Assembly (NCBI GenBank): GCA_049997955.1
Contig: JAEBDY010000010.1
Coordinates: forward strand, 248,001-312,000
Source of the DNA: Umezawaea sp049997955
GTDB lineage: Bacteria > Actinomycetota > Actinomycetes > Mycobacteriales > Pseudonocardiaceae
Direction of reading: 5' to 3'
Length of the DNA stretch: 64,000 nucleotides
Part shown: one piece after another, positions 52,273 to 62,046 of the stretch
How positions within the stretch are numbered: position 1 is the first letter of the stretch
Layout: every line of letters starts with the position of its first letter
Made by a program: the position numbers and the translations under genes
The notes under the pieces: generated by a model
What the model saw: only the letters and a program-made list of their open reading frames with translations
Databases searched by the model: none
Told to the model about the DNA's origin: nothing

Positions 52273-53939
52273 TCACGCGTCGGTCGGGGGTTCGAGCGTG
52301 GAGCTGGCGCGGACCACGCGGAGTTGCAGCATCGCGGCGAAGCGCTGGTCGGGATCGGACAGGTCGACGCGGCCGATCTCGGCGACCCGGCGGAGGCGGT
52401 AGCGGAAGGTGTTCTGGTGGACGAAAACCGCCTCGGCGGCCGCGACGGCGTCGCCGAAGGCGTCCAACCAGGCCCGCAGCGTCTCGACCAGTTTCGTGTG
52501 GTGCTTGCGGTCGTAGTCGATCAACCGCGCCAGTGCGCCGGTCGGCTCGTCGCCACGGGCGGCGGCGAGGTCCCGCAGCTCGATGACCAGCGCCTCGCCC
52601 TGCAGTTCGTCGAGGCTGCCGATCCGCCGGTGGACGCGCCCCTCGCGCAGCACCCGCAGCACCCGGTCCACGCAGGACCGGCTGTGGGCGACACCGGACA
52701 GGGTGAGCGCGGCCGGTCCCACGGCGGCGACCGCGGGGAGCCGGTCGCCGACGCGGTCCAGGAAGTCCTGGAGGGTCCGCTCCGCGCGGGTCACCGCCTT
52801 GTCCCCCGTGCCGGTCAGCGGGAGCAGGCCGTAGATGACGTCGCCGATCGCCGCGGCCGCCGAACGCGGGTGGATAGCGGCCAGTGCAGGGCGAACGCGT
52901 CGCCGAGCCGCTGCCGGTCGTGGACCACGGCCGCGCTGTCCGAGTCGTCGCGGCGGGTGCGGTCGTCGAGCGCCACGCCCAGCACGAGCAGCGGACGGCT
53001 CGCGAGCCCCAACCGCTCCAGCGCCTGTCCCGCACCAGCGCCCCCCTCCAACGCCGAGCTCAGCAGGTCCGCCCGCACCCGCCGCTGCACGTCGGCGCCC
53101 GCACGGACCCGGAGCAGGTGGAGCGCCACCAGCTTGGCCGACTCCCTCAGTGCCTCGGTGCGCTCCTCGCTGAGCCGACCGGGCACCGCGGCCCAGATCG
53201 AGCCGAGCACCTCGTCCCCCGCGCGCACGGCGATGGCGACGCGGGGCAGCGTGGAGCCGCCCTTCCCGTCGGGGATGGGTCCGATGACGACGGGCTGGTC
53301 GCCGCGGAACAGCTCGCGGAAGACCCCGCGCTCGCGGAGGATCCGCGAGAGCCGCTCCGGCACCTGCCTGCCCAGGATGGTCTCGACCCGTGACGGGTCG
53401 GCCTCGTCCTGGCGGCCGGAGAAGGCGAGGATCCGGGAGTTGCGGTCCTCGATGGTGATCGGCGCGTCGAGCAGCGACGCGATGGCGTTGGCGACGGCGA
53501 ACAGGTCGCCTGCCGGGAGGCCGCCGAGCGACTCCGCCTGGTCGAAGCGGACGTCGCTTTCCGCGAGCAGGGAGCGGAGCATCTCGCTGAGGTGGCTCCA
53601 CGGCGCGCCCCGGCTCAGGCCGAGCACGGCCACCGACGCCTCGTCGGCCGCGGCGCGCACCTCGTCGGTGAGTGGAACCGGCGCCCGGAGGACCAGTGCC
53701 GCCGCGTGCTGGCGACCCAGCGCGCGCAGGAGCGCCGCGACCTGGTCGGGGGCCTCGACCCCGACGCCGAGCACGAGCGCGTGGGGCGACAGCACCGGTT
53801 GGTCGAGCGGGTCGTGGATGACGATGCCGCTGATGTCCCCCGGGCGGTCGAGGTCGCCGTGCGCGAGGTCGAGCAGCGTCGCGCCCAGGTTGTCGAGTAC
53901 CCGGCCCAGGCTCCCGCGACCGGCGCCGGTGTGCTCCAT
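52273..53939 (-). pseudogene. PucR/CdaR-family transcriptional regulator, broken by a frameshift
   Basis: ATG 53939 begins a protein with an N-terminal PucR-like domain, a central GAF-like segment (DAPITIEDRNSRILAFSG, ELFRGDQPVVIGPIPDG) and RRDDSDSAAVVHDRQRLGDA. At 52881-52888 the frame is lost (CTGCACTGGCC). One added C gives FALHLAAIHPRSAAAAIGDV and joins to the C-terminal half with the PucR helix-turn-helix (VFVHQNTFRYRLRRVAEIGR) ending at 52273. The restored protein is about 556 aa. It would regulate purine/amino-acid-type catabolism and may control the adjacent peptide-use operon. Sequence error is possible. Confidence 0.8.
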
Positions 53940-54031
53940 GGACTCACGGTAGGACCGCGCCCACCGGCCCGCTAGTCGAATCCCACCAGATCAGGACGCC
54001 TGCTTCGTCGAGATCGACACTTCTCCGGGTT

Positions 54032-54934
54032 TCACGGTTCCCTCCGCACGACGTACCAGCCCGCTCGGTCGAAGCCGTCGATCCGGCCACCGACGGCGAC
54101 CAGGCCGGTCAGCGCGTCCCGCAGGGCGTGGCGCCAGCGTCGGGCCGTTCCGGGGTCGGTCGAACGGAGACCTTCGACGTCCCCTGGCACGGCGACCAGC
54201 GAGATCGCGCCGTCGAGCCCGCCGGGCACCGGGCTGCCGTCCTCGGCGATGCCCAGCGCCACCACCGCACCCGCGACGACCTCGTCCTCGGCGACCGCGC
54301 TCGTGGTGTCCCCCGCGCACGCGCGGACCACGGCCGGGTCCCGGAGCGGCCAGCGCACCAGGAGCCGGTCGGAGTCGTGGTCGCCGTTGATGGCGTCGGT
54401 CATCGGGCCGTAGAAGTTCGTGAGGTACTCCGCCGGTCGCGCGGCCAGCTTCACCAGGTTGAAGTAGGCGTTGCGGGCCACCAGCGGGTCGAACGTCCAG
54501 CCGATCTCGGAGAGGTCGCGCGCCACCGCCCACGCCCGCTGGTGCAGTTTGAGCGCGAACCCGACGCTGCGGCCCGCGACCGACGACGAGACGCCCGCGA
54601 TGTGGCTGTGCAGCACGTCGCCCGCGGGCGCGTGGACGAAGCCAACGCACGCGCCGACCAGCCGGTCGGCCTCGAACGCCCCCGCCACGTAGTTGCCCGC
54701 CTTGGTGAACGCGCGCAGCAGTTCGATCGTCACCGGCGGGTTCGCCGAGCGGCCCCAGATGGTGGCGAACAGGCCCACCACCTCGTTCAACTCGGAGAGG
54801 TGCGTGAGCTCGCGGACCGAGACACCGGCGGCCCGCGCCGCGTCGTCGGCGGCGCGCACGGCGTGGTCCAGCTCCGGGCCGGCGGCCTTCACATCGGTCA
54901 CGACGGTCCTGCTCCTCAGCTCGTCGGGGGTCAC
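54032..54934 (-). CDS. COG3375-type GNAT acyltransferase
   Basis: The protein has 300 aa. GTG 54934 overlaps the M20 stop as GTGA. The sequence pattern is that of the predicted N-acetyltransferase family COG3375: LNEVVGLFATIWG, FVHAPAGDVLHSHIAGV, GFALKLHQRAWAVARDL, IGWTFDPLVARNAYFNL and YGPMTDAIN. In Geobacillus a related GNAT is the D-amino-acid N-succinyltransferase working with N-succinylamino acid racemase and an M20 hydrolase. The same role is plausible here next to an M20 enzyme, but no racemase is visible. It is the last gene of the operon. Confidence 0.8.
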   Translation of the reverse strand: MTPDELRSRTVVTDVKAAGPELDHAVRAADDAARAAGVSVRELTHLSELNEVVGLFATIWGRSANPPVTIELLRAFTKAGNYVAGAFEADRLVGACVGFVHAPAGDVLHSHIAGVSSSVAGRSVGFALKLHQRAWAVARDLSEIGWTFDPLVARNAYFNLVKLAARPAEYLTNFYGPMTDAINGDHDSDRLLVRWPLRDPAVVRACAGDTTSAVAEDEVVAGAVVALGIAEDGSPVPGGLDGAISLVAVPGDVEGLRSTDPGTARRWRHALRDALTGLVAVGGRIDGFDRAGWYVVRREP

Positions 54935-56061
54935 GGTCGAGCACCGCGGGCGCTGCCGACCGGTTCCGCGGCGTCCGCCAGCAACTCTTGGACGAGTGCC
55001 CGCAGCAGCGCGGTCCTGCCGGGCAGCTTGTCGACCAGCACGTGCTCGTTGTCGGCGTGGGCACCGCCGCCGACCGCGCCGAGGCCGTCCAGGGTGGGGG
55101 TGCCGACCCCCGCCGTCAGGTTCCCGTCCGACGCGCCACCGACGGCGGCCGCGGTCGGCGCGCGCAGTCCGAGGCGCAGCGCGATTCCGCGCACCCGCTC
55201 GTAGAGCGCCGCCGACGCGACCGCTTCGAGCGGCGGCCGGTTCACCTCGCCGACCACCTCGACCTGCGCGCCCGCCAGCACGGGCGGCAGGGAGCGGATC
55301 GCCCGGTGGACGCGGTCCTGCTCCGCTCGGGTCCTGGCGCGCACGTCGACCGCGAACGACCCCGCGGCCGGGACCGTGTTGGCGGTGGTGCCCGCGCGGG
55401 CGGTGGTCGCCGTGACCGTGGTGCCCGCGTGCCGGTCGGCGAGCGCGCTGACGGCGAGCACCTGGTACGCGAGCTCCAGGGTGGCGTTCACCCCCCGTTC
55501 GGGTTCGAGCCCGGCGTGCGCGGCCAGTCCGGAGACGCGCACCTCGTACACCGAGGCGCCCTTGCGCTCCGTCTTGAGGGCGCCGCCGTCGGCGGACGCC
55601 TCCAGCACCAGGACGGCGGTGGCCGCCCTGGCCTCCTCCTCGACCAGCTCGCGGGAACTGGGCGAGCCCAGCTCCTCGTCACCGGTCACGAGCAGGGTGA
55701 CGCCGTCGAGGCCCGCGGCCGCGTGGAACGCCATCACCAGACCGGCCTTCATGTCGAAGCAGCCCGGTCCGCGCAGCACCCCGTCCTCGACGGTGCACGG
55801 GTGGTCGGCCAGCGAGCCGAGCGGCCACACGGTGTCGTGGTGGCCGAGGAGCAGCACCCGTGACGGCGCCGAGCCGAGCCGCCAGCGCAGGTGGGTCCGG
55901 CCCGCCAGCACGATCTTCTCGGGCGCCACGCCCAGGCGCGCGGTGCCGACCCGCGCGACGACGTCCGCCGAGCGGGCGACGGCGGCCAGGTCGGTGGACG
56001 GCGACTCGCACTCCACGAGGGCGCGCACGTCGTCGAGCAGGTCGACCAGGTCGGCCGCCAT
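54931..56061 (-). CDS. M20-family metallopeptidase/deacylase (carboxypeptidase G2-like)
   Basis: The protein has 376 aa. ATG 56061 overlaps the S9 stop by one base (TGATG). Zinc ligands and catalytic residues are visible in LLLGHHDTVWP, GCFDMKAGLVMAF, VTGDEELGSPSSRELVEEEA, LVLEASADGG and the C-terminal GGGAHADNEHV. The family removes a terminal amino acid or N-acyl group (glutamate carboxypeptidase, ArgE/DapE). With the GNAT encoded after it, desuccinylation of N-acyl amino acids is an attractive alternative to peptide cleavage. Confidence 0.92.
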   Translation of the reverse strand: MAADLVDLLDDVRALVECESPSTDLAAVARSADVVARVGTARLGVAPEKIVLAGRTHLRWRLGSAPSRVLLLGHHDTVWPLGSLADHPCTVEDGVLRGPGCFDMKAGLVMAFHAAAGLDGVTLLVTGDEELGSPSSRELVEEEARAATAVLVLEASADGGALKTERKGASVYEVRVSGLAAHAGLEPERGVNATLELAYQVLAVSALADRHAGTTVTATTARAGTTANTVPAAGSFAVDVRARTRAEQDRVHRAIRSLPPVLAGAQVEVVGEVNRPPLEAVASAALYERVRGIALRLGLRAPTAAAVGGASDGNLTAGVGTPTLDGLGAVGGGAHADNEHVLVDKLPGRTALLRALVQELLADAAEPVGSARGARP

Positions 56062-59000
56062 CAGGACACCCTCGGCGTCGCCCGCACACCGAAGTGCAGG
56101 TAGCGCTCACCGGTCGGCAGCTCGTAGAAGGTGACCGGCGCCCACGTCTCCGCCCCCGGCGGCTTGACCGCGAACAGCGCCGGACCGGCCGGGACCAGCG
56201 GGTGCTCCTCGACCGGGTCCGGCACCAGCGAGGCGAGCGGACCGGTGATCGTCGTCCGGAGGATCGCGCCGCCGGAGCCGCTCTCGACCTCCATCCGCAC
56301 CCCGGAACGCTCGTAGACGCCGACGTACGGCGCCACGTCGACCGCCACCGGCTCCTCCGGCGGCGCGAACGGTCGCGGCATCGCGACGTCCGCGACCTCG
56401 GCGAAGACCTCCCGGTACAGGTCCTCGTAGAGGTCGCGGGTGTGGCCGCCGTTGGTGAGCAGCGCGACGGCGAGCCCCTGCTCCGGCAGCACGCGGAGGA
56501 ACGCCGCCTGGCCGAGCGTGTTGCCGTCGTGGCCGATCAGCCGGTGGCCGTCCCAGCCGAACCGGATCCAGCCGAGTCCCCACGAGTCGCCGAGGATGAA
56601 CTTGTCCGGCAGGTCCGCCTGGTGGGCCGTCATGGCGGCGGCGCTCTCCTCGCTCAGCACGCGCGTGCCGTCGGCGGCGACGCCGTCGCGCAGGTGCATG
56701 CGCGCGAACGCGAGCACGTCGGCGACGGTGGACGTGACCAGCCCGGCCGGGCCGAGCGAGCGGGGCAGGCCCCAGGCCGACGCCGGGACGACTTCGCCGT
56801 CGCGCTCGTCGTGGCCCATCGCGGCGGCGAACAGCAGCGCCTCCTCCGGCAGCGTCACCGTGTGCGCGAGCCCGAGCGGGGTGAACAGCCGGTCGCGCAT
56901 CGCCCCGTCCCAGGTCTTCCCGGTAACCTTCTCGATCACCCGGCCCAGCAGCGAGTACCCCGAGTTGCAGTAGGACCAGGTCGCGCCCACGGGGTGGTTC
57001 TGCCCGGCCTCGCCGAGCACGTCGACGTAGCGCTCCAGGCAGTCGTCGCCGCGACCGGTGTCGGTGAACACGTCGCCGTCGATGCCGCTGGTGTGGTTGA
57101 GCAGGTGCCGAACGGTGACCGACTTCGTGACGTCGGGGGTGGCGAGCCGGAGTTCCGGCAGCACGTCGACGACGGGGGTGTCGAGGTCGAGCAGCCCCTC
57201 GTCGACCAGCCCCATCGCCACGGTCGCCGTCCACACCTTGGTGATCGAGCCGATCTGGAACAGCGAGTCGGTGCCGACCGGCGCGCCGGTGCGGACGTGC
57301 AGCACGCCGTGCGCGGCCTCGACCAGTTCGTCGTCCGACCGGTCCGCGCCGAGGCGGAGGATGCCGAGTTGCGCGCCGGGCACCCCGTGGCGCTCGGCGA
57401 GCCGGGCCAGCCGCTGCTGCCAGTGGGCGACGTCGATGCGGGCTCGGCCCGCGCGGGTCGTGTACTGCTCCAGCCAGTCCAGGACCCGGTGGTTGAAGTC
57501 GAGCCGCTGCGAGGGCGGGCCGAGGAGGATGAACACGTGCGAGGCGTCCGGGTAGACGACCAGCCGGGTCGGGACGCCCTGCTCGCGCAGCGCGGTGTGC
57601 CACTGCTGGGCCTGGCCCACGGGGCAGGTCAGGTCGTTCGCGCCGTGGATCACCAGCGTCGGCGTGCGGACGTCGGCGACGCGGGTGAGCGGTGACATGG
57701 CGGCGTAGTTCTCCGGCTGCTGCCACGGGGCGCCGCCGAGCTCGTAGGCGTTCAGGAAGCGGCTGTCGTCGCTGGAGCCGCCCATGCTCACCAGGTCGCT
57801 GACCGTGCCGCCCGCGACGGCGGCCGCGAACCGGTCGTCGCGACCGGTCAGCCAGCACGCCATGAACCCGCCGTAGCTGTAGCCCGCGACCGCGAGCCGG
57901 TCCGCGTCGGCGAAGCCCTCCGCGACGAGCTGGTCGAGCGGCTCCAGGAAGTCGGCCGCGTCCGCGACGCCCCACGCCCCCTGGACGCCGTCGTAGAACG
58001 CCGCGCCGTACCCGTCGCTGCCGCGCGGGTTGACCAGCAGCACCGCCCAGCCCCGCTCGACCAGTTCCTGGTGGTAGAGGTGGATCTCGTCGGCGGCCCC
58101 GTTCCACGCGTTGTGCGGGCCGCCGTGCACGTCGAGCAGCACCGGCTTCGGACCGCCGCGCGTGGCGTCGTGCACCAGCCAGGCCTGCACCTCGGTGCCG
58201 TCGGAGATGGTGAACCACCGCTCCTCGCGGAGGTGCTGGTCCACTTCGGACAGTGCGGCGCCGTGGTCGGTCAGCACGGTCTCGGCTCCGGTCGCCAGGT
58301 CGACGACCGCGATCTCGCCGAACGACGTGGGCGTGGCGAGCGCGAACGCGGCTCGACCGCCCGCGACCGACAGCCCCGAAACGACCCGACCGGCTCCGTC
58401 CACGACCGGACGGGCGTCACCGCCGTCGGTGGCGACCGACCACAGGTGGGTGCAGCCGCGGTCGCGCAGGCAGAACGACACCCGGCCGTCGTCCTCGTGC
58501 GGCAGCCCGCCGGGGTAGGCGGTGGCGCCGGGCATCACGTTGCGGTCCAAGGACTCGGTGAGGTCGATGACCTCACCGCCGTCGACGCTCACGCGGTACA
58601 GGTGGGCGTGGGCGACCGGGTCGCCGGACCAGCCGACCACGAGCAGCGCCGATCCGTCACCGGCCCAGCCGGCGGTGGAGGCCACGCCGTCGGCGAAGGC
58701 GAGCACGCGCGGTCGGGCGTGCGGCCCGTCCACCTCCAGCAGGTGCACGGGGGTGCGGTGGCGCAGGTCGCTGTCGGAGCCGACCGGGCGGGTGAACGCG
58801 AGGGTCGTGCCGTCCGGCGACCAGGCCGGGGCACCCGCGGCGTGCGGTCCGTCGGTGAGCTGCCGGAGCTCGCGGCTGACCGGGTCGAGGACGTGCACCT
58901 GCGTGCGGACCTGGCCGTACATCCCCCGGCCGTCGGCCTGGTAGTCGACGCCGTCGGAGACCATCGGCCCCTTCCCGCCGGTCGGGTCGACCGGCGCGGT

Positions 59001-59357
59001 GAAGGCGAGCCTGCGGCCGTCCGGGCTCCAGCGCGGCGCGCCCGCCCCGAGCGGCAGGTCCGTGACCCGCTCCGGCTCCCCTCCCCCGGCGTCGAGCACG
59101 GCGAGCTGCCCGTCGCGGAGGAACGCGAGCCGGGTGCCGTCCGGCGACCAGGCGGGCGCCGTGTCGTCCGGGCCGGAGCTGAGGCGGCGGGGCGTGCCGC
59201 CGTCGGTGCCGACCAGCCACAGCTCGTCGACGTTGCGGTCCAGGGCGGCGTCCGGGGTCCGGAGCACGTAGGCGATCCGGGTGCCGTCCGGCGACAGCAC
59301 CGGTTGCGACGGGACCACGACGTCCGTGAGGTCCTCGATGCGCATCCGTCGCGTCAT
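56061..59357 (-). CDS. Fusion: S9 prolyl-oligopeptidase-type peptidase plus serine beta-lactamase-fold hydrolase
   Basis: The protein has 1098 aa. ATG 59357 overlaps the ABC ATPase stop. Residues 1-380 form a beta-propeller with PD40-like blades (SPDGTRIAYVL, WSPDGTRLAFL). Residues 385-640 are an S9 alpha/beta hydrolase with Ser494 (AGYSYGGFM), Asp575 (HGANDLTCP) and His607 (DASHVF). Residues 645-1098 form a class-C beta-lactamase/D-aminopeptidase-like domain with S704-x-x-K707 (GSITK) and Y796-x-N798 (SYCNSGYS), plus a C-terminal lipocalin-like barrel. I see no signal peptide, so it is cytosolic and would process imported peptides. The second domain could handle D-residues. Confidence 0.93.
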   Translation of the reverse strand: MTRRMRIEDLTDVVVPSQPVLSPDGTRIAYVLRTPDAALDRNVDELWLVGTDGGTPRRLSSGPDDTAPAWSPDGTRLAFLRDGQLAVLDAGGGEPERVTDLPLGAGAPRWSPDGRRLAFTAPVDPTGGKGPMVSDGVDYQADGRGMYGQVRTQVHVLDPVSRELRQLTDGPHAAGAPAWSPDGTTLAFTRPVGSDSDLRHRTPVHLLEVDGPHARPRVLAFADGVASTAGWAGDGSALLVVGWSGDPVAHAHLYRVSVDGGEVIDLTESLDRNVMPGATAYPGGLPHEDDGRVSFCLRDRGCTHLWSVATDGGDARPVVDGAGRVVSGLSVAGGRAAFALATPTSFGEIAVVDLATGAETVLTDHGAALSEVDQHLREERWFTISDGTEVQAWLVHDATRGGPKPVLLDVHGGPHNAWNGAADEIHLYHQELVERGWAVLLVNPRGSDGYGAAFYDGVQGAWGVADAADFLEPLDQLVAEGFADADRLAVAGYSYGGFMACWLTGRDDRFAAAVAGGTVSDLVSMGGSSDDSRFLNAYELGGAPWQQPENYAAMSPLTRVADVRTPTLVIHGANDLTCPVGQAQQWHTALREQGVPTRLVVYPDASHVFILLGPPSQRLDFNHRVLDWLEQYTTRAGRARIDVAHWQQRLARLAERHGVPGAQLGILRLGADRSDDELVEAAHGVLHVRTGAPVGTDSLFQIGSITKVWTATVAMGLVDEGLLDLDTPVVDVLPELRLATPDVTKSVTVRHLLNHTSGIDGDVFTDTGRGDDCLERYVDVLGEAGQNHPVGATWSYCNSGYSLLGRVIEKVTGKTWDGAMRDRLFTPLGLAHTVTLPEEALLFAAAMGHDERDGEVVPASAWGLPRSLGPAGLVTSTVADVLAFARMHLRDGVAADGTRVLSEESAAAMTAHQADLPDKFILGDSWGLGWIRFGWDGHRLIGHDGNTLGQAAFLRVLPEQGLAVALLTNGGHTRDLYEDLYREVFAEVADVAMPRPFAPPEEPVAVDVAPYVGVYERSGVRMEVESGSGGAILRTTITGPLASLVPDPVEEHPLVPAGPALFAVKPPGAETWAPVTFYELPTGERYLHFGVRATPRVS

Positions 59358-60100
59358 GACTGGCTCCTTCGCGTGGTTCGTCCGGGTACCGCGGCGAGCA
59401 GTTCGCGGGTGTAGTCGTGGCCGGGCTCGGTGAGCACCCGTGCGGTGGGCCCCTGCTCGACGACCTGGCCGTGCCGCATGACGGCGACGTGCGAGGCGAC
59501 GTAGCGGACCACCGCGAGGTTGTGGGAGATGAACAGGATCGTGAGGCCGAGCTCGCGCTGGAGCTCGCGGACCAGGTTGAGCACGGCCCCCTGGACCGAG
59601 ACGTCCAGGGCGGAGGTGATCTCGTCGGCGATGACCACGCGGGGGCGGGCGGCCAGCGCTCGCGCCAGCGCGACCCGCTGCCGCTGGCCACCGGAGAGCC
59701 GCGACGGGACGTGCCCCGCGCAGACCGGGTCGAGGTGCACCAGTTCGAGGAACCGCTCGACCTCCGCCCGCCGCTCGGCGCGCGAGCCGCCCGGTGGCAT
59801 CGCCTCGGTCACGCTCTCACCGATGGTCATCCGCGGGTCGAGCGAGGAGTAGGGGTCCTGGAAGACCATCTGGAGCGGACGCGGTCTGCCGCGGGTCGGG
59901 ACCGGGGAGCCGTCGAGGGTGATCCGGCCGCCGGTCAGCGGGGCCAGTCCGACGGCGGCCCGCGCGAGCGTGGACTTGCCGGAGCCGGACTCGCCGACGA
60001 GCCCGACCACCTCGCCCTCCGGCACGGTGAGGCTGACGCCGTCGACGGCGGTGGTCCGGCCGTAGCGGACCGTGACGTTCTCGAAGCGCAGCTCGCTCAT
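59354..60100 (-). CDS. Peptide ABC transporter ATPase (DppF/OppF-like)
   Basis: The protein has 248 aa. ATG 60100 overlaps the previous stop as ATGA. Walker A is GESGSGKST, the Q-loop is MVFQDPYSSLDPR, the signature is SRLSGGQRQR, Walker B is VVIADEIT and the H-loop is LFISHN. It is the second ATPase of a type I peptide importer, partner of the ATPase domain in the fused protein encoded upstream. It is slightly short and lacks the oligopeptide C-terminal extension. Confidence 0.96.
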   Translation of the reverse strand: MSELRFENVTVRYGRTTAVDGVSLTVPEGEVVGLVGESGSGKSTLARAAVGLAPLTGGRITLDGSPVPTRGRPRPLQMVFQDPYSSLDPRMTIGESVTEAMPPGGSRAERRAEVERFLELVHLDPVCAGHVPSRLSGGQRQRVALARALAARPRVVIADEITSALDVSVQGAVLNLVRELQRELGLTILFISHNLAVVRYVASHVAVMRHGQVVEQGPTARVLTEPGHDYTRELLAAVPGRTTRRSQS

Positions 60101-62043
60101 CGGGGCTCCCCGGACTCCACCAGTTCGTCGGCGCTCCAGTCGGGAGTCCCGACCGGCAGCGGTTCGCCCGCGTACCAGCACGCCACGCGGTGGCGGCGCG
60201 AGTCGGCCACGAGCGGCGGGTCCTCGGCCCGGCACCGGGCGTCGGCCAGCGGGCACCGCGCGGCGTAGGCGCAGCCGGGCGGTGCGTCGGCCGGGCTGAC
60301 CGGCCTGCCGGGGATCGTCGCGAGCGGTTTGGTCAGGTCGGTAGACATGTCGGGCACCGCCTCGACCAGCGCTCGGCTGTAGGGGTGCCGGGCGGCGGTG
60401 GCCAGGTCGGCGGCGGGCAGGTCCTCGACGACCCGGCCCGCGTACATCACCAGCACCCGGTCGCAGACCTCCCCCACCACCGTGACGTCGTGGCTGATCA
60501 GGACCAGCGCCACGTCGTCGGCCTCCCGGATCGCGCCGAGCAGGTCGAGCACCTGCTGCTGCACGGTGACGTCGAGGGCGGTGGTCGGCTCGTCCGCGAC
60601 GATCAGCGCGGGCTTGCCCATCAGCCCCATGCCGATCATCGCCCGCTGCCTCATCCCGCCGGAGAACTCGTGGGGGTACTGCCGGGCGCGGGCGTCGGCG
60701 TCCGGGATGCGGACGGCGGTCAACCGGTCCACCGCGCGGGCCATCGCCTCGCGGCGGGTCATGCCCTGGTGGTGGGTGGCGACCTCGGCCAGCTGGGCGC
60801 CGATGCGGCGCGTCGGGTTGAACGAGGTCATCGGGTCCTGGAAGACCATGGCCAGCGAGGTGCCCAGCATCCGGCGGCGGACCGCGGTGTCCGGCGCCAG
60901 CAGGTCGTTGCCGAGCAGTTCGAGGCGGGACGCGTCGACCCGGCCGTACTCGGCGACGAGCCGGGTGATCGCCAGGGCGGTCATGGACTTGCCGGACCCT
61001 GATTCGCCGACGATGCCGACCGCCTCCCCGCGGCGCACCTCGAAGGACACCCCGCGGACCACCCGCACCGGTCCGGACGGGCCGGGGAAGGTGACCTCCA
61101 GGTCGCGGACGTCGAGCACCACGTCGAGCGGGGGCGCCGCGACGTCCTCGTCGTGGGCCTCGGGCTCCGGCTCGTCCACGGCGACGGCGCGCGTCGCCGC
61201 CACCGTGCGCAGGCCGATGCCGACGGGGACGCCGAGCCCCTTCGCGACCGACTCGCCGAAGAGGTTGAACGCCAGTCCGGCGAGGAGCACCGCCGCACCG
61301 GGGGTGAGCGCGGCGGCGGCGTTGACGTAGATGGCGCCGATGCCGTCGTAGAGCAGGCGGCCCCAGTCGTAGGACGGAGACTGGACGCCGAGGCCGAGGA
61401 AGGACAGGCCCGCGAAGGACAGCAGCGCGTTGCCCGCGCCGATGGTGGCGTTGACGACCAGCGGTTCGGAGATGTTCGGCAGCACGTGGCGGAACAGGAC
61501 CCGGATCCGGCCGACACCCGCCATGCGGGCGGCGGCGACGTAGTCGCGGGCCGCGACCCCGGCCACCAGGGTCTGGGTGAGGCGCGCGAACGAAGGGGCT
61601 CCCGCGAGCCCGATGGCCAGCACCGCGCCGGTCGCCCCGGCCCCGAACACGACCGCGAAGAACAGCGCCAGCAGCAGCCCCGGGAAGGCGACGGCGATGT
61701 TGACCGCGGCCGACACCAGCCTGCCCGCGCGACCGCCGAGCACGAACGGCGCCGCCCCGAGCAGCAGGCCCACCACCACGGCGAGCACGATGGCGAGCAG
61801 GGCGAGCACCATCGACAGCCGCGCCGCCACGAGCACCCGCAGGAGGATGTCCCTGCCGAGGTTGTCCGTCCCCGCCCAGTGCTCCCCGGACGGCCGCGCC
61901 AGGATGTCGTTGGTGTCGACGGCGTCCGCGCCGCTCCCCCAGAACACCGGGCCCAGGCACGCCAGTGCGAAGACCGCGACCACGAGCGCGGTCGCCGTGA
62001 GGCCGAGCGGGGTGCGGACGACCCGCGACCAGCGTCCTTGCAT
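60097..62043 (-). CDS. Fused peptide ABC permease-ATPase (DppC plus DppD)
   Basis: The protein has 648 aa. Residues 1-290 are a DppC-type permease: a TM helix after the N-terminus, the WAGTDNLGRDILLRVLVAAR motif, and the EAA-like loop AARMAGVGRIRVLFRHVLPN. Residues 310-640 are a DppD-type ATPase with Walker A GESGSGKSM, signature HEFSGGMRQR, Walker B LIVADEPT and the C-terminal Cys-rich CAYAARCPLADARC that is typical of oligopeptide ATPases and may bind an Fe-S cluster. Fusion of the two subunits is uncommon but known. Confidence 0.95.
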   Translation of the reverse strand: MQGRWSRVVRTPLGLTATALVVAVFALACLGPVFWGSGADAVDTNDILARPSGEHWAGTDNLGRDILLRVLVAARLSMVLALLAIVLAVVVGLLLGAAPFVLGGRAGRLVSAAVNIAVAFPGLLLALFFAVVFGAGATGAVLAIGLAGAPSFARLTQTLVAGVAARDYVAAARMAGVGRIRVLFRHVLPNISEPLVVNATIGAGNALLSFAGLSFLGLGVQSPSYDWGRLLYDGIGAIYVNAAAALTPGAAVLLAGLAFNLFGESVAKGLGVPVGIGLRTVAATRAVAVDEPEPEAHDEDVAAPPLDVVLDVRDLEVTFPGPSGPVRVVRGVSFEVRRGEAVGIVGESGSGKSMTALAITRLVAEYGRVDASRLELLGNDLLAPDTAVRRRMLGTSLAMVFQDPMTSFNPTRRIGAQLAEVATHHQGMTRREAMARAVDRLTAVRIPDADARARQYPHEFSGGMRQRAMIGMGLMGKPALIVADEPTTALDVTVQQQVLDLLGAIREADDVALVLISHDVTVVGEVCDRVLVMYAGRVVEDLPAADLATAARHPYSRALVEAVPDMSTDLTKPLATIPGRPVSPADAPPGCAYAARCPLADARCRAEDPPLVADSRRHRVACWYAGEPLPVGTPDWSADELVESGEPR

Positions 62044-62046
62044 CCG

